A stretch of DNA of 64,000 bases. It comes from Spirodela intermedia (lineage: Eukaryota > Streptophyta > Magnoliopsida > Alismatales > Araceae). The position numbers and the translations under genes were made by a program. A model generated the notes under the pieces. The model was given only the letters and a program-made list of their open reading frames with translations. It was not told where the DNA came from and did no database searches. The stretch spans positions 4,783,501 through 4,847,500 of the forward strand of contig LR746278.1 of assembly GCA_902729315.2 (NCBI GenBank). Reading direction: 5' to 3'. This document shows positions 25,381 to 38,295 of the stretch, one piece after another (position 1 is the stretch's first letter; every line of letters begins with the position of its first letter).

Positions 25381-26475
25381 TTGTCGACACCAAGCAGTCT
25401 CTCTTCTACAAGATGGCATGGAAACGTTGACGGTCAAAGGGAGAACTCTATTGGATATAGAAAAAACCGTACACCCATCTCAGTTGATGCGTCTCACTCT
25501 GACTTGAGGAAGAGAATCCTTCCCCGCTCTAGCATACCCGTTCTCTCTGCTCCGTGGTGGAGGAACATACGGCAAATGGTTCTTCCGCTCCCAATAGTCA
25601 TCCCGGTATGTCCATCTGCTGGTCTGCTCAACCCTGCCCTCAATCTGTCGCTCCATCGAGAATCATTACTTGATCTGTTTGTGGATCCGATCCACCCACT
25701 TGGATACGAAAGCCTCGGGTGTGACATTCTCTTATGTGGATGGTCGCGCCTGTGCTCTCCACCTCCAGCAAGCTAGCTCACATGTTTGCCTCTGCTGAGT
25801 CTCTCCTCGCACATACCCGTGGCATCCCACGCTGCGCCGCACTAGGTCGAACCATCCTCCTCGCACGCCCTATGGCGTTTTACTCCTCGTTGCACGATGC
25901 GGTGCCCTCTTTAGTCGCTCTCGGATTGCGCTGCACGCCAACCCGCGTATGCCTCCGTGAACACTCCAGTGCCTCCCATTCTGCTCCGTTCGTGTTGCGT
26001 CGACGTACAATGCTGCACTACCGTCTCACTCAGTCTTCCACTGTGCTGCGCCAAGTCACACCCTCCTATGTTCGTGGGTCCAGCGGCACTCTATATCTCT
26101 TTGCGCCTTCGTATCTCCAGGCCATCCTGCGTTGTATGCTCCTGAGCCTCCAGAGCTGCGTTGCTTGTGATGTACTCCCATGTTCGCCATATCACCTTGC
26201 TCCTTCGTGTTCCCTCCCCTTCCGTTGCGTCCTACGCTGCACCATCGATGTCTCGCCCCCATCTACCTGCATGTCCCGGCTGTTCTGCACCTCGTCGCAC
26301 AGGGTATCGCCGCCGTGCTCCGCCGCGTACGTGGCTCTCGCCCAAGCTGGCCCACGCCGTGCCACACCATGCTCCCTCCTACATGTCGCGCACCAAACAA
26401 CCTCTCTTCTTCGAGACGATACAAACGCGTTGACGACCAAAGGAAGAACTCTATTGGATATGGAAAAACGTAGAT
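25381..26475. mobile_element. GC-rich insert bounded by about 85-bp direct repeats
   Basis: A segment near 25381-25472 recurs diverged at about 26386-26471. The shared core includes GTTGACG, then CAAAG.GAGAACTCTATTGG-like sequence, then GATAT.GAAAAA. The interior of about 0.9 kb is GC-rich with internally similar words such as GCTGCGCC and CTCGCAC. It has an open frame on + (25734-26477) that resembles no protein and also stays open in other frames. Terminal direct repeats suggest a TRIM-like or otherwise deleted LTR element, but I see no primer-binding site or polypurine tract. A simple 1-kb segmental duplication remnant is equally possible. Confidence 0.4.
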
Positions 26476-26816
26476 GACTTCTTGGACGGGCCCGGTAGTA
26501 GTTGCTTCCATGATCTGGCTCTTGCGGATTTATTTATGGTACTTCTTGATTGGACGGAGGTTTTTCAACCGCACGATCGCTAGTCCCGACGTGGATTCAG
26601 CGGTTTGTTGGGTGTGATTAAATAGAGGGCGGGTGCGGCCGCTCGGGCTCCGTCGCTCTTTTGGGGAGCATAGGGGACGGATGGTCCGCCCGGATGGCTG
26701 AAATCTGGGAGGAGGTTAGCGTGGACTCGGGGAGGACGATCTTCCGCGGAGAGAGGCTCAGTGGATTCCAGAGGTGAAGCGATCGACCTCGGGGAGGAGC
26801 GTCGAAGGCGACCGCC

Positions 26817-27786
26817 ATGGGGGACGGGGTGAGGGGCGGTGGCAGCAGCAGCGGGGGAGGCGGCGGTCCCAACAGGCCGGCGTGGTTGCAGCAGTATGAG
26901 CTGATTGGGAAAATCGGGGAGGGGACGTATGGACTGGTCTTCTTGGCCAAGAGTAAGCAGGCGGCCAACCGAGGTAAGTGCATCGCCATCAAGAAATTTA
27001 AGCAATCCAAGGAAGGTGACGGCGTTTCTCCCACGGCCATCCGTGAGATCATGGTTTGTACTCATTCCTCAACTCCCTTATTCGGTGGTTCCCTTTTCTT
27101 TAAGTTTCTCTTCTTGAATCCCGGAGAGAGAAGATTACCTTAGACACGCTACACTTGAGAATTACTGCTCACTCCATGGGTTGAGCGCACTTTTGGCACT
27201 TGTCCGGGAAAGAGTATTCCATTAGTGAGCTATCATGCAACCTGGGCTATCTCTAATGTTTGTCAACTCCCTCATTCGGTGGTTCCATTTTCTTTAAGTT
27301 TCTCTTCTTGAATCCCGGTGAGAGAAGATCACTTTGGACACGGTATACTCGAGAATCACTGTTCGCTCCATGTTTTGAACGCAACTTTCGGCACTTATGG
27401 AAAATAGTATTCCATTAGTGGGCTATCATGCAACCTTGGCTATCTCTAGTGTTTTTCAACTCCTTCATTCGGTGGTTCCCTTTTCTTGAAGTTAGTCTTC
27501 TTGAATCTCGGGGAGAAAATATTACCTTGGACACGGTACACTCATGAATTACTTGGCGCTCCATCTTGTGAATGCACTTTTGGCACTTCTGGGAAAGAGT
27601 CTTCCATTCGTGAGCTATCATGCAACCTCGGCTATCTCTAATGTTTTTTTGATAAACTGGCTTTATACTGTTATCTGACTAGAGTGAGAAACTACACTGT
27701 GTAAACCTTGACATCAAGTTTTTTAAGGGAATTGACATGAAAGTTTGAGAGAAGAAAAGGAAAAGGAGAGGGAAGAGGGGAGATTT

Positions 27787-27824
<38 letters not shown>

Positions 27825-30800
27825 TTACCCTTGCAAAATTTTGCATTGAAGCCTTTTATATCTGACTCCCCAGCAAGGGCAATAGTTATATAAACAACGA
27901 TAAAAGATTCCGGCTCATCAGATTGTCTTGACCCAATCATGGTTAGGATTTTTTGTTTTTGGCGTATTAAATGTGAGATTTCTCATTGGTGATCAGTTGG
28001 GTACATGAACATATTTGTCCATTGGATGTGGAGTTTTAGATAATAAATGCCGGAGTAACTCCATAAATATTCGAGTACATGCCCCTGAAAGTGGACCAAA
28101 AAGTGTCGTGGCTTGCATAGAATGTAACAGCTAATGGAGATGAAGATGGGTAATGTATGGGGTACTTGCAGAAGTCAGAAAGTAATGTACTCTTTCAGTT
28201 TAGATAGATGAGTGTTTAACATATTTTTCATCTCCTTGGTTCAGATTAATGAGCTGTTCTACAGAGGGTTCTTTTCTGAATGCACCTGTGCATCGATTTT
28301 TATTTTCTTTTAAAAAAGATAGTTATCTACTGTCTATAATTTAATCATCCTTATCTACTGTCTATAATTTAATCATCCCTTTAAACACATACCCTGCCTG
28401 GCATCCTAATTGCTGCCAATTTCACTGAGGAAAATTTCTGAAACCTTTGGTTCTAAGCTTGGGTTGAGTTTGCTTTCAACTACCAGTCACTTGGTCCTGT
28501 TTTTTCTCTCTTTTATTCTAGTCTTGTTCTAAATACGAACTTTTCTCGTGCTGCATTGTGAAATATATGCCATATAAGATTCAATTTTTCACACAGGATT
28601 TTAAATATATCACGAAAAAAAGATGGAATTTGAAATAATCACGCGAGTGGATAAAATATATTTTTTGTATAGATAGTATATTATCAGGGTTTGGTTTGAA
28701 ATGTGAATGATCAGTGTTTTGTGTTTCCTGGAAGATTATTTTTTTCAGTTCAGTTCAGTTCTCTAGATTTATATTTCTAACCTTTCACAATATTCCAGTC
28801 TCTAGATTTTTATCAGTTCTCTAGAACTTTTTTTTGACTGTTGTCTTATCATTTACATATTCTATGTAATATTGATGGAGGGTGCAACCTATCAGATGAT
28901 TTTGTCAACATTTATATTTTCCTGAGTAATATGTCTAACCTTCTTTGTGATGTTTTTTTGTGGTGCAGTTGCTTCGTGAAATTTCACATGAAAATGTCGT
29001 CAAGCTAGTGAATGTGCATATTAACCACGTTGACATGTCACTATATCTTGCATTTGACTATGCTGAGCATGACCTTTATGTACGCCAGACTATTTCCCCT
29101 CCTCAAAGGCTTTAATTTACCTTAAATACGCTGTATCCAATGGTTTTTAACTTTGTTTGTTTGTCCATGATGCTTAATTTCTGTCATTAATAGATCCAAC
29201 ATGCCTTTTCCTCAAATAATTATTAAGCAAAATTTGTTACAGCAACTCTTATTTATCAGGAACGTATTCCTCCCCCAAGAAGGGTAGTTGAGATTGTTGT
29301 AGGGTTATAGTGTTGGAAATCAGCTAGTTTGTAGATGGTCAACATAGTTTGATGCAAGAAAAGGTCTAAGCTTTTCTTATACAAATGAATATAACAGATA
29401 CGTAGTTTGAGGTGTCTATTCTTCTTGTTAGTTTCTGTGTTTTTATTCCTTGAGCTACTTTTATTATCGAAAGTCTGTGGTTTCCTCGAATGGACATCAC
29501 CCAGAACAGAGCATGAATTTCCCTTACTCTATTTTCTGCGTTGGGCTTTAATTCTGATCTTTTTATTCTCCATGAGTTTTGTGCGCCACAGATGCTTCCA
29601 TTATGTCCGAGTCATATGATTTGATTCACAGTAATCAATAAATTCCTTTCAGCTCTTTTTGTCATGTCTTATCATGAATAGAAATTTCCTCTTGAATGCC
29701 TGCATTCTTGTCGTAATTATAATTTGGGAATTGCCAGCCAGAACTTTAGTTCTCATTAGCCTGGGCTGTTTCTTAAACACGAGTTTTTCAGCGCATAATC
29801 TTTAGATGTTGGGGAATCATCTGCGTTTTTTGTGCTCTCTTGTTTGTTAACCTCTCCATAAATTTCTGTCACTTGCTGAAACAGGAAATTATCAGACACC
29901 ATAGAGAAAAGGTTAACCATCAAATTAACCAGTACACAGTTAAGTCACTTCTATGGCAACTACTAAATGGACTCAACTACCTTCACAGGTGTGATTTATA
30001 TTTTTCTGTGCCAACTTGAATGACTGTTTTTTTTGTGCTCTTAATATGGATAGTTATTGAGTTGATATATTTTGGTTTTGCACAAGTATTTTATGATTCT
30101 ACTGACCACCTCCTCTATGCCTTGCTTTTTTCTATTTCAACAGCAATTGGATCATACATCGAGACCTCAAACCATCTAATATACTGGTATAGTCCATTGA
30201 TTAGCAATTAAAATGTTATTTATGCTCGTTCAAACATCAATCATTAGAACCGTTTCATGAGCTTTGTGACGACTCAGGTTATGGGCGAAGGAGATGAACA
30301 TGGAATTGTTAAAATTGCCGATTTTGGACTTGCCAGAATATATCATGCTCCATTGAAACCCTTATCAGAAAATGGGGTAAGAGAAATTATGTTTTATGTT
30401 TGTTAATTCTCCTTGACTACTGAAATCAGATTGTCTATCATTTCCTTGTCAAGGGATCAGTTGATATTTTTTAGTTATTTTTTCGGATCTATTAATTCCA
30501 TTGCGAATTAAATACTCTCACTTTTGATCTTTAGCATACACCGTAGGAAGTGTAAGAGTTCATTTCTAGTTTCGATGGACAATAGAACTCTCGTGTTCAT
30601 TTTTCCTCTCTTAGACAGTGCATTTTCCTATATCGATTCAAGATTTTTTGGGGAGTGGTTAGTTTCTTGTATGATTGATGATTGATTGAATGTGAAATAT
30701 TAATAGGAATGCCATATAGATCTGTATTTATTTCCCCACCATGATCTTATTTGACAATGACCTGTTTTCAATGGCCTAACAAGTACTTCTGTGAGCGTTT

Positions 30801-33800
30801 TTGAAACTAAGAACCAGTGTATTCTTCAATATCTGCCTTATTCATGAACTGTTCATTGACGTCTGTTATTTTGACCCTTGTAAATAATCAATTCATCCAT
30901 TCCCCATTACTTTTTGGGGATTTCTTAATGTGCAATGATGTGTGGTGCTTACTCTGACAGGTAGTTGTGACCATTTGGTATCGTGCTCCTGAGCTGCTTC
31001 TTGGGGCAAAACACTACACAAGTGCTGTTGGTATCCTGGTGCTAAAGACAAGAATGTTTGATCTTTTGTGGATCAATCACGCATATGGCCCATTATTCAA
31101 ATTGAATACTTTTCTATATTTCAATGCAAAATTTCTTCCTTAAAATGTAATTAGATATCTGGGCGGTTGGGTGCATTTTTGCTGAGTTGCTGACGTTAAA
31201 GCCTCTATTTCAAGGGGTGGAAGTCAAAGCTGCTCAAAATCCATTTCAGGTTAGTTTCTTTTTAATGCTGAGTTTGCAGCTTTTGTTCGCCGTCATGTGG
31301 GTATACTCATTGAACGTGCCATCTGTGACAACTTTTAAACTTTTCTGTGTTTTCCAACGTGCAACCTTTTCCAGCTGGATCAACTTGACAAAATATTTAA
31401 GGTCTTAGGTATGAAATTATCTCGTTGATTTTTTGTTTGTTTAGTTTGCTATGTAAATACTCATGTTACCCGTTTTTGTACCAGGGCACCCCACACCAGA
31501 GAGGTGGCCAACTTTAGTAAATCTTCCGTACTGGCAAAATGATCAACAGCATATCCAGGGACACAAATAGTACGTTTCGTTATTTTTCTTTTAGTTTTGA
31601 TCTGATTGAGTTCGATTTTAATTTGTAAGTTTCTTCTTTCAAAGTGCAGTGATAATCCTGGCCTACATACCTATGTTCATCTGCCACCAAAGAGCCCCGC
31701 CTATGATTTACTTTCCAAGATGCTTGAGTACGCCTTCTTATGAACTTTTGCAAATCTTGTTCCTTTTATCATTTGTGGGCGTAGATTAAAAAGAGTTGTT
31801 ATTTTTCAGCTGCTTTCTCTCTCGTCATTTCAGTATCTTAACATTTTTTGCTATCACATATAAATTTAATATTTTCTCCTTTGTTGACATGTTTCAAAAA
31901 TTTAGACGTGAACTGCCTTTAACACCACACTATTTATTTCTCTGCAGATATGATCCTCGTAAGCGTATAACTGCATCCCAAGCGCTGGAGCATGAGTAAT
32001 GCTTCTGTTTTCTTCTTATGACATTACCTATATTTCTCTTGTTAAACTTTCTGGCTGCAATTGTTTTTGGATAGGATCTTCTGAAGCCTTGCTATGTTTT
32101 TATGTGGTAATTGCAATTAATTTCAAAATATCCATGCATGCTCGGATAATTACCACGAAGTTTGATGTCAACAAAAACAGTGTATTAAAACTATGCACAT
32201 TACTGGAACTAGATCCAGTTTCCGACTGGGAGGGCAGAATGAGGACACTTTGCTTGGGTCTATATTTTCACTTGGGTTTGTCTTTCTGAATAAAGGCACT
32301 TTCGTGTTTGACATGGTTGGTTATGTCATTTTATTCTGCTCTTCAGGTATTTTCGAATTGATCCGCAACCAGGGCGCAAGTAAGTTAATCTCTTCTACTT
32401 TATTTCCTTATATCTGGTTTATAGTCCATCAATCACCTTGGGTATTGAACAGTTTATTTATGAGTAGAATCTCAGGGTATATAAAGCATATATTCCTCCA
32501 CATTCTATTAATGTGATCAGATAAAATGTGTCATCAATGCTCAGTGCACTGGTACCTACCCAACCAGGAGAAAAAGTGGTGAACTACCCGGCAAGACCAG
32601 TGGACACCACTACAGATTTTGAAGGAACAGCAAGTGTCCAGTCTTCTCAACCGGTATGGCACAAATTTTGGATACTCTTCGGAGAATGCTATTCTTTCCT
32701 TGAAAAAAGTACTAATAGGAACGTAAATAATGGTGTAGATATCTAGTTGCGGCTTTGGTTTCTCGTTTCTGGAGATGAGTGTATGTTGGTGCAAGAAGAT
32801 ATATGATCAGAATAAAGTGCAGTTTTGCTTGTAATACTTATAATGCCTGTGTTTGGCATCAAAATATAGCTAATTTTATATGTCTTTGGTAACTTTCTTC
32901 TTGAAAAGCACCAACAAAGAGATGAGCAGAACAATTGTAGAGAACCAAGAGGAAGGGGCAGAATGAGAATAGAGGGCAAGGGACGAGTGGAATGAGGGAG
33001 AATGTGAAATAAAACTGAATTGACTCTTTCTCATGGCAGTCCTCTTAGGTTAAAGGGCCCCCCAAGTTACAACAGTTGGAAAAAGACTGGCTTACAACGT
33101 TTAGCTAGCTAACAAGTTTATCAATGTAGTAGTCGTTCTTCTAGCATTCTCCACATGTCACTAGATGTTCGCTCATGTAGTATTTTATTTGTTGGACTTT
33201 GGGGCTGACTATATTCAAAATCCATGAAATTTATTATGAAGAAAGATTTTGCACTAGAAAGATTTTGCTCTAGAATTCTTATAAGCATTGATAATGCTCC
33301 TTGCCCTAAAAACAGGAAAAACTGATGAAGAAATGAGCAGGAGAAGGGCCAACCCATCTCTAAGAATTGCTTATGAGCCTCAAGTCCCTTAAATATCTAA
33401 GAATGGACTTACCATATTTCTAGGCCCTTGATTGTTCCTCCCTAGGACACTCGTCTTGAATAATTTTATTAATGAACATCGCTTATGCCTCAGAACGACT
33501 GCTACACTCCATTCATGAAAAAAATCCTGTTGTTCACTGGAATTTCACACTTTCAGGCGTCATCTGGAAATGCTGTGGGAAGCATAGGGGTTGGGCCTGT
33601 TGGTAATCCCAGAGGGGTCCCTCGTCCGATGCCCATGGTGGGCATGCAGAGGATGCCAGCTTCAGGCATGACGGCCTACGGCATTCCTTCACAAGCTGAC
33701 ATGAGTGGTCTGAATCCAGGCGGAATTCCAATACAACGAGCTGCCGCTGCCCAGGCTGCTCATCAACAGGTATCTAACGTCAGCGAATCTGCAACTGACT

Positions 33801-33930
33801 GATATTTAGATACCCATTTCTCTCATCACCTAACTTGCATCTTATTCCACAGCAGTTGAGAAGAAAAGACCCTGGAATGGGAATGCAGAATCAAGGATAC
33901 CCTCCCCAGCAGAAATCAAGGCGCTTTTGA
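26817..33930 (+). CDS. CDKE1: Cyclin-dependent kinase E (CDK8 / HUA ENHANCER 3), Mediator kinase
   Basis: Exons: 26817-27053, 28969-29079, 29885-29988, 30144-30186, 30278-30376, 30961-31030, 31155-31249, 31375-31408, 31485-31569, 31650-31727, 31948-31995, 32347-32379, 32545-32653, 33557-33769, 33853-33930. They join in phase to 478 residues (the Arabidopsis protein has about 470). CDKE pairs with cyclin C in the Mediator kinase module and phosphorylates the transcription machinery in the nucleus. Seen: GEGTYGLVF loop, AIKKFKQSK, the plant CDKE SPTAIRE helix, [39 protein letters not shown], and a Gln/Met/Pro-rich C-terminal tail ending KDPGMGMQN...KSRRF. The start ATG opens MGDG as in homologues. 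Intron 1 (1.9 kb) holds tandem repeats. Intron 6 looks U12-type. The last acceptor could be 33852 or 33855, a one-Gln difference. Confidence 0.97.
27071..27650. repeat. Three-copy ~193-bp tandem repeat in CDKE intron 1
   Basis: Copies begin at about 27071, 27265 and 27458, each with AACTCC then ATTCGGTGGTTCC. Each carries a TTCTTGAATC.CGG block, a GACACGGTACACT-like block, TTTTGGCACTT and GCTATCATGCAACCT. They differ by scattered substitutions, so the duplication is not recent. The array starts only 17 bp after the exon 1 donor. Confidence 0.9.
27790..27819. repeat. (TC)n microsatellite in CDKE intron 1
   Basis: About 30 bases of TC dinucleotides downstream of the 193-bp tandem array. Confidence 0.9.
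28323..28378. repeat. Perfect 28-bp tandem duplication
   Basis: Two identical adjacent copies of a 28-bp AT-rich unit (TTATCTACTG...AATCATCC) inside CDKE intron 1. Identity suggests a recent replication-slippage event. Confidence 0.9.
31031..31154 (+). other. Candidate U12-type (minor spliceosome) intron in CDKE
   Basis: This 124-bp intron starts GTATCCTGG, matching 7 of 9 positions of the U12 donor consensus GTATCCTTT. It carries TTCCTTAAA at 31136-31144, matching 8 of 9 of the branch consensus TTCCTTRAY. The intron ends AG 10-11 bases after the branch adenosine. It interrupts the Asp codon of DIWAVGC in phase 1. Confidence 0.8.
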
Positions 33931-35035
33931 ATGATAACCTTGATGTTGGATACTCAAGCTACCTTCTCCCACTGAAAAAACTACATGGTATATACGGTGA
34001 TAGACGAAGTTGGGGTTAGCAGCCTCCTATTATAAATGCCTCGTTCCATTTTCGTAAAGTTTGATCACGCAATTAACCATGTCTACCAGCTCTGCTTTCC
34101 CCATCTGTACCATCATTATTTTATTTTTACTAACTTCAATTTCTTCCTGTGCAATTCGTTCCGCACGCTGTCTTAGCTGTCCCATTTATTGACCCTAGAA
34201 GGAAAGACTATATCTGGATACTAAGATACCTTATCCGATTTCTATTAATAATGGATAAATGCATAGCTGTGTTCCATTTGAATCAATTAGTCAGGGAAAT
34301 CTGCGGTTGGAGAAGTCTTAATCCATAAAGGTGATCAGATTCAATTCTCAGTGAGATCTCTGCTCCGCTGACCAGATTCATTTCTCTCTTGCAGGGGCTA
34401 CAACAGTTCTCATGCACCGCCATGTTTCTGTGGCTTGTCTCAAGAGCTGTACTGGAGACTCTGAGCCAGTGTGGGAACCCTGACAGCATGAGGGGATGGC
34501 TGATGACGAGGCATTGAACTATTGGCTGATATGTTGGGATTTGGGGCTGTTCCAAGTCTTCTGGTGGGCATTCCCTACATTTTGGCTGTGGCCAGGCCAG
34601 TGTAAATCGTCCCATGTGCTTCATGATATCTGTGGCTGATTCGTTAGAATCGCTCACTGAGAATTGAGGTACACCACAATATCTTAAGGGGCTGATGGTG
34701 TATGTAAACCTGATGTGTTTATGTGCCAGAAAGGATCACTTAAGGTTCATGTATTGCAAATCCAATGGAGATGAAAATTATGAACTTTCCTTCTATTTGT
34801 GAGGTTTTGAGTGCTTGTAGATTTAAGGGGCTTTTTTTCCCACAAGTTGTTGATTGAAGGGGCATCTTTTCTGATCATTGTCGATTCAAGAATCATCTAA
34901 AAAGTAATAATTGTAGATTTAAAGATAGTGAAGATTCATGTATTGTGGATTTAAGGTTCAATTTTCATTATTCCCTCATTTCAAATTTCTTGCCTTGTTG
35001 GTTCAAGGCTTGATTTTCTACCTTTTGTAACTTTG

Positions 35036-35084
<49 letters not shown>

Positions 35085-35156
35085 TATCAAGAGAGAGAGA
35101 GAGAAAGAGGTTGGAAACTTATTACAAGGCAATTGATGGTAGGCACTCAAAACTAT
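33931..35156. other. CDKE 3' UTR and intergenic DNA
   Basis: The sequence after the CDKE stop probably includes its 3' UTR for several hundred bases. A 124-codon open frame on minus (34283-34657) has no recognisable similarity and I treat it as chance. A TA microsatellite lies at 35041-35082, followed by a short GA run. Confidence 0.4.
35041..35082. repeat. (TA)n microsatellite
   Basis: About 42 bases of alternating TA followed by a GA run, about 75 bp outside the left LTR of the copia element. Confidence 0.95.
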
Positions 35157-35430
35157 TGTTTTTCTTCTAGTTCCTTCATGCCTTGAAGAATGATAAAGGT
35201 TCTTGTGGAAGGGAAAAAGAGAATTTCTATTCAACTCTCAAGGAAAAATGTACTTCAATCTTTTTTACATCAAGACAGGGTCTGTTTTTATAACAAATTT
35301 ATGGGGGAAGGTTCCAAACACAAAGCCTTACATCTAGTGACAAACATGTGATGTTCATATGCTTCTTTAAGTGAAGCACGTGATATATTCTAACTCAACA
35401 ACTGAGGTAATATTTACATAGTATTTAACA
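35157..35430 (-). repeat. Left (3') LTR of the copia element
   Basis: 274 bp on + starting TGTTTTTC and ending TTTAACA, so it begins TGTTAAAT and ends ...CA on the element strand. The adjacent purine tract on minus (CTTGAAGGGAGTG) is the polypurine tract. It aligns with 38138-38295 and then with 40321-40440. Confidence 0.8.
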
Positions 35431-38116
35431 CTCCCTTCAAGTTGGTGAGTGGATATCATTCATTCCTAACATGGAGATCACTTGTTGTAGTCAAATACTA
35501 GAGACACCCTTTATTTGTAAAACAGCTAATTGACGTTGAGTGGAGATATAGGGAATACAAATTTCTTTAAAATCAAAGTTTTTTTTGATAAAATGATTTT
35601 TGATCTCCACATGCTTTGTGTAATCATGTTGGATCAGATTGCACAGAAAATTGTTTGCAAATTTCTAGTCACAATAGAACTTTAAAAGGCCTAAAAGAAG
35701 AAATCTTTAGGTGAGTGAATAAAATCTTCACCCAAAGTAGTTTTACATATTTCATGTGCAATGCTTTAAATTATGTTTCTATACTTGAGCGAGCAATAAC
35801 AATTCATTTCTTGTTGTCCTAAGTAACTAAATTTCTTCCTATAAACATCGCAAGGGCTTAAGTTGACTAGCAATCTAAGGGAGAACTAGCATAATTAGCA
35901 TCAATATACATCTCAACTATTAATTTATCACTATGTTTGAAGAGAATGCCTTTTCTAAGAGTTTTCTTTAAGTAGTGTAACACTTGATAGGCAACATGAA
36001 GATGGAATTCAGTTGGCTGATGCGTGAACTGACTTTAGAGACTAACTACATAAGATATGTCAGGTCTAGTGTGTATAAGATAATATTAATCATCCAATAA
36101 GACATTGATACATTTCTCAATCAATAGACTACTCTCATTCACCAACACAAAGTTTGTTGTTAGGATCAAGAGGGTTGTTGGCTAATGTTGCATGCAGACT
36201 TTCCAATATCTTTTATATGATATGCCACATACTTTCATTGAGAGGTAAATATATTCTTAAAAGAATGAATCACCTCAATACTTATAAAATATTTAAGACA
36301 ACCCAAAGTCACGATATCAAATTTCTTGGTAAGGTATTTGCTCAAATTTCATTATAATCCCATCACTTCTAGTAATTTTTGAACATGGCTAAGATCCTTA
36401 TGATGTTCTAAAAAGGATCTACTTCCACAAGACAGCTTTTGTTGAATCCCTCCAAGATGTATAGCCCTCTTTCTCTAAAAATTTTAATTTTTCATCTTTG
36501 GACCTTATCAAGGATAATACAAATATTTTCATCAAAGAAGGCATGATAAGGTGTGTTCGTAACAAATTATTTTACATAAATAAGATTGGTGAAAAGCTTG
36601 GAAACATGGAGAACTTTAGTGAGGATTCCTAAAGGTTCAAGAGTGAGGTTTTCAATACTAATGACTATAAGAAGTGTGCCATCAGCAGTAGACACTTTTC
36701 AGTCACTTGAACATGAGTTGTAGATGAGGATGAAGAATGATAAATTTGTCATCTGATACGTTACTCCCAAGTCTATTACCCAACATCTAATAACATCTTG
36801 ATATAGAGCTCGAATACTAAGAGAATAACGGAACTCACCAATTTGATGAGTCATTGAGGGCAGTGAATGTTGCATTACCATCACCTTCAAATGCTCTACT
36901 TCAAGGTGACGTTTTTCTACTTCACCTAACAGAGTTGAATCAACATTTCTTAGGTTTATTTGTTCAAAGTTCTATTTGGATAAAGAATCAATTACCATAT
37001 GAACATGATTCATTGATTCTTAAAATTCCATGGTATACCATGGAATTTATAACATTACTCCATGGTATGATGGGGTTTCATATAATAAGTACATCATAGA
37101 TTATCTCTATAATCATTTATCTAGTTCTTCCCTTGCAAAGATGATGATTGATGAATCGAATATTCTATTAATTTAATGGTGTCCTAACTTGGCTAAAAAT
37201 GTTGTATGCCCCGACTCCTAAATAGACAACATCAATATTTTGACGACTCTCTTCAATTAATATGATTGATATCGCCTCATTTAGATATGGTGCCCTTTCA
37301 TTTCCTCGAATTTACTATTTGATATGATAAAAAACATGACTCAAATTGGCCAAAAGTTTAAAGATGATTTCATTCTATGAAATTCTTAAGGGAGAGATTT
37401 CATTAGGTTCTTCAATCCCAAGATCAACATAATAGTCATGCTTTTGGCATAGGGTTTTTAATTCTTCTAAGTACTCTACTGATTTTGAACCTTGAACAAT
37501 AGATTGAGATTTTATCTCCGTTTCATATGTGACTCATTATTTTTCATCAAATATTTCATGTGTATAATTCCTCATAAGTCCTTCATAGTTTTCATAAAGA
37601 AAAAATCTCTACTGATCGAGGGAATCATAGTTCCACAAATCCATGTCTTTATCAAGACATCCTCCTCTTGCCATTGTTTAAATTACTGTGACATTAGATC
37701 TAGTGTAGTCTCCTCTAGATGATGTAGCATCCCTTAGCTAGTAATAACCTCCTTAATATATTTTGACCATTGGATGAAATTATATCTAGTCAACTTAAAT
37801 TCGTAGGCATGATAGAGAGTTCAATCATTAGTCTTGATGTTATGAGATTGACATCTATAGTGGTGGTAGAGACATCACCTATTAAGGTTTCTCTTCCTTA
37901 CATATAGAAAAGACAACCAATTGAAATAGAAACAATTACATATTGAGCAGAAACATAATTCTCTTACATCTTCAAAGTAAGATAAAGAATTGTCTTGAGA
38001 AGAGGTTAAAAGAAATGAAAAAATGATGTTGATTTCCTAAGCCCTCAAGAAGAGGCTCATAGAAGCAGCATAAATCTCCTACACAAAGAGATAATATGAA
38101 AGGAGCAATCACACCT

Positions 38117-38137
38117 AGATTTGCTCTGATATCATAT
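38117..38137 (-). other. Primer-binding site of the copia element
   Basis: On minus the sequence reads TGATATCAGAGCAAATC, one change from the initiator-Met tRNA complement TGGTATCAGAGC. It lies immediately inside the right LTR. Confidence 0.7.
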
Positions 38138-38295
38138 TGATTTTATTTCAGTTCTTTTGTTTCTTGAAGAAAGATAGACCTTCTCGTGGAAGAAAAAAAT
38201 AGAATTTCTATTCAACTCCTACGGAAAAATGTCCCTCAATCTTGTTTACATCAAGATAGGGGAGATGTTATTTATAATAGATTCATAATGGAAGG
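38138..38295 (-). repeat. Right (5') LTR of the copia element, inner part
   Basis: Aligns with the first 155 bases of the left LTR, sharing blocks such as GAATTTCTATTCAACTC and TTTACATCAAGA. It breaks off after GAAGG at 38291-38295. The remaining LTR sequence resumes at 40321. Confidence 0.8.

Noticed and set aside
25734-26477. 247-codon open frame on +
   Set aside because: No recognisable family, Cys/Ser/Arg/Leu-biased, overlapped by open frames in other phases and on minus; composition artefact of the GC-rich insert.
34283-34657. 124-codon frame on minus downstream of CDKE
   Set aside because: No domain and no splice or start context; lies in likely CDKE 3' flank.
36854-37099. 81-codon frame on + inside the copia element
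   Set aside because: The element reads on minus, with protease, RT and RNase H remnants in order; the + frame shows no similarity.
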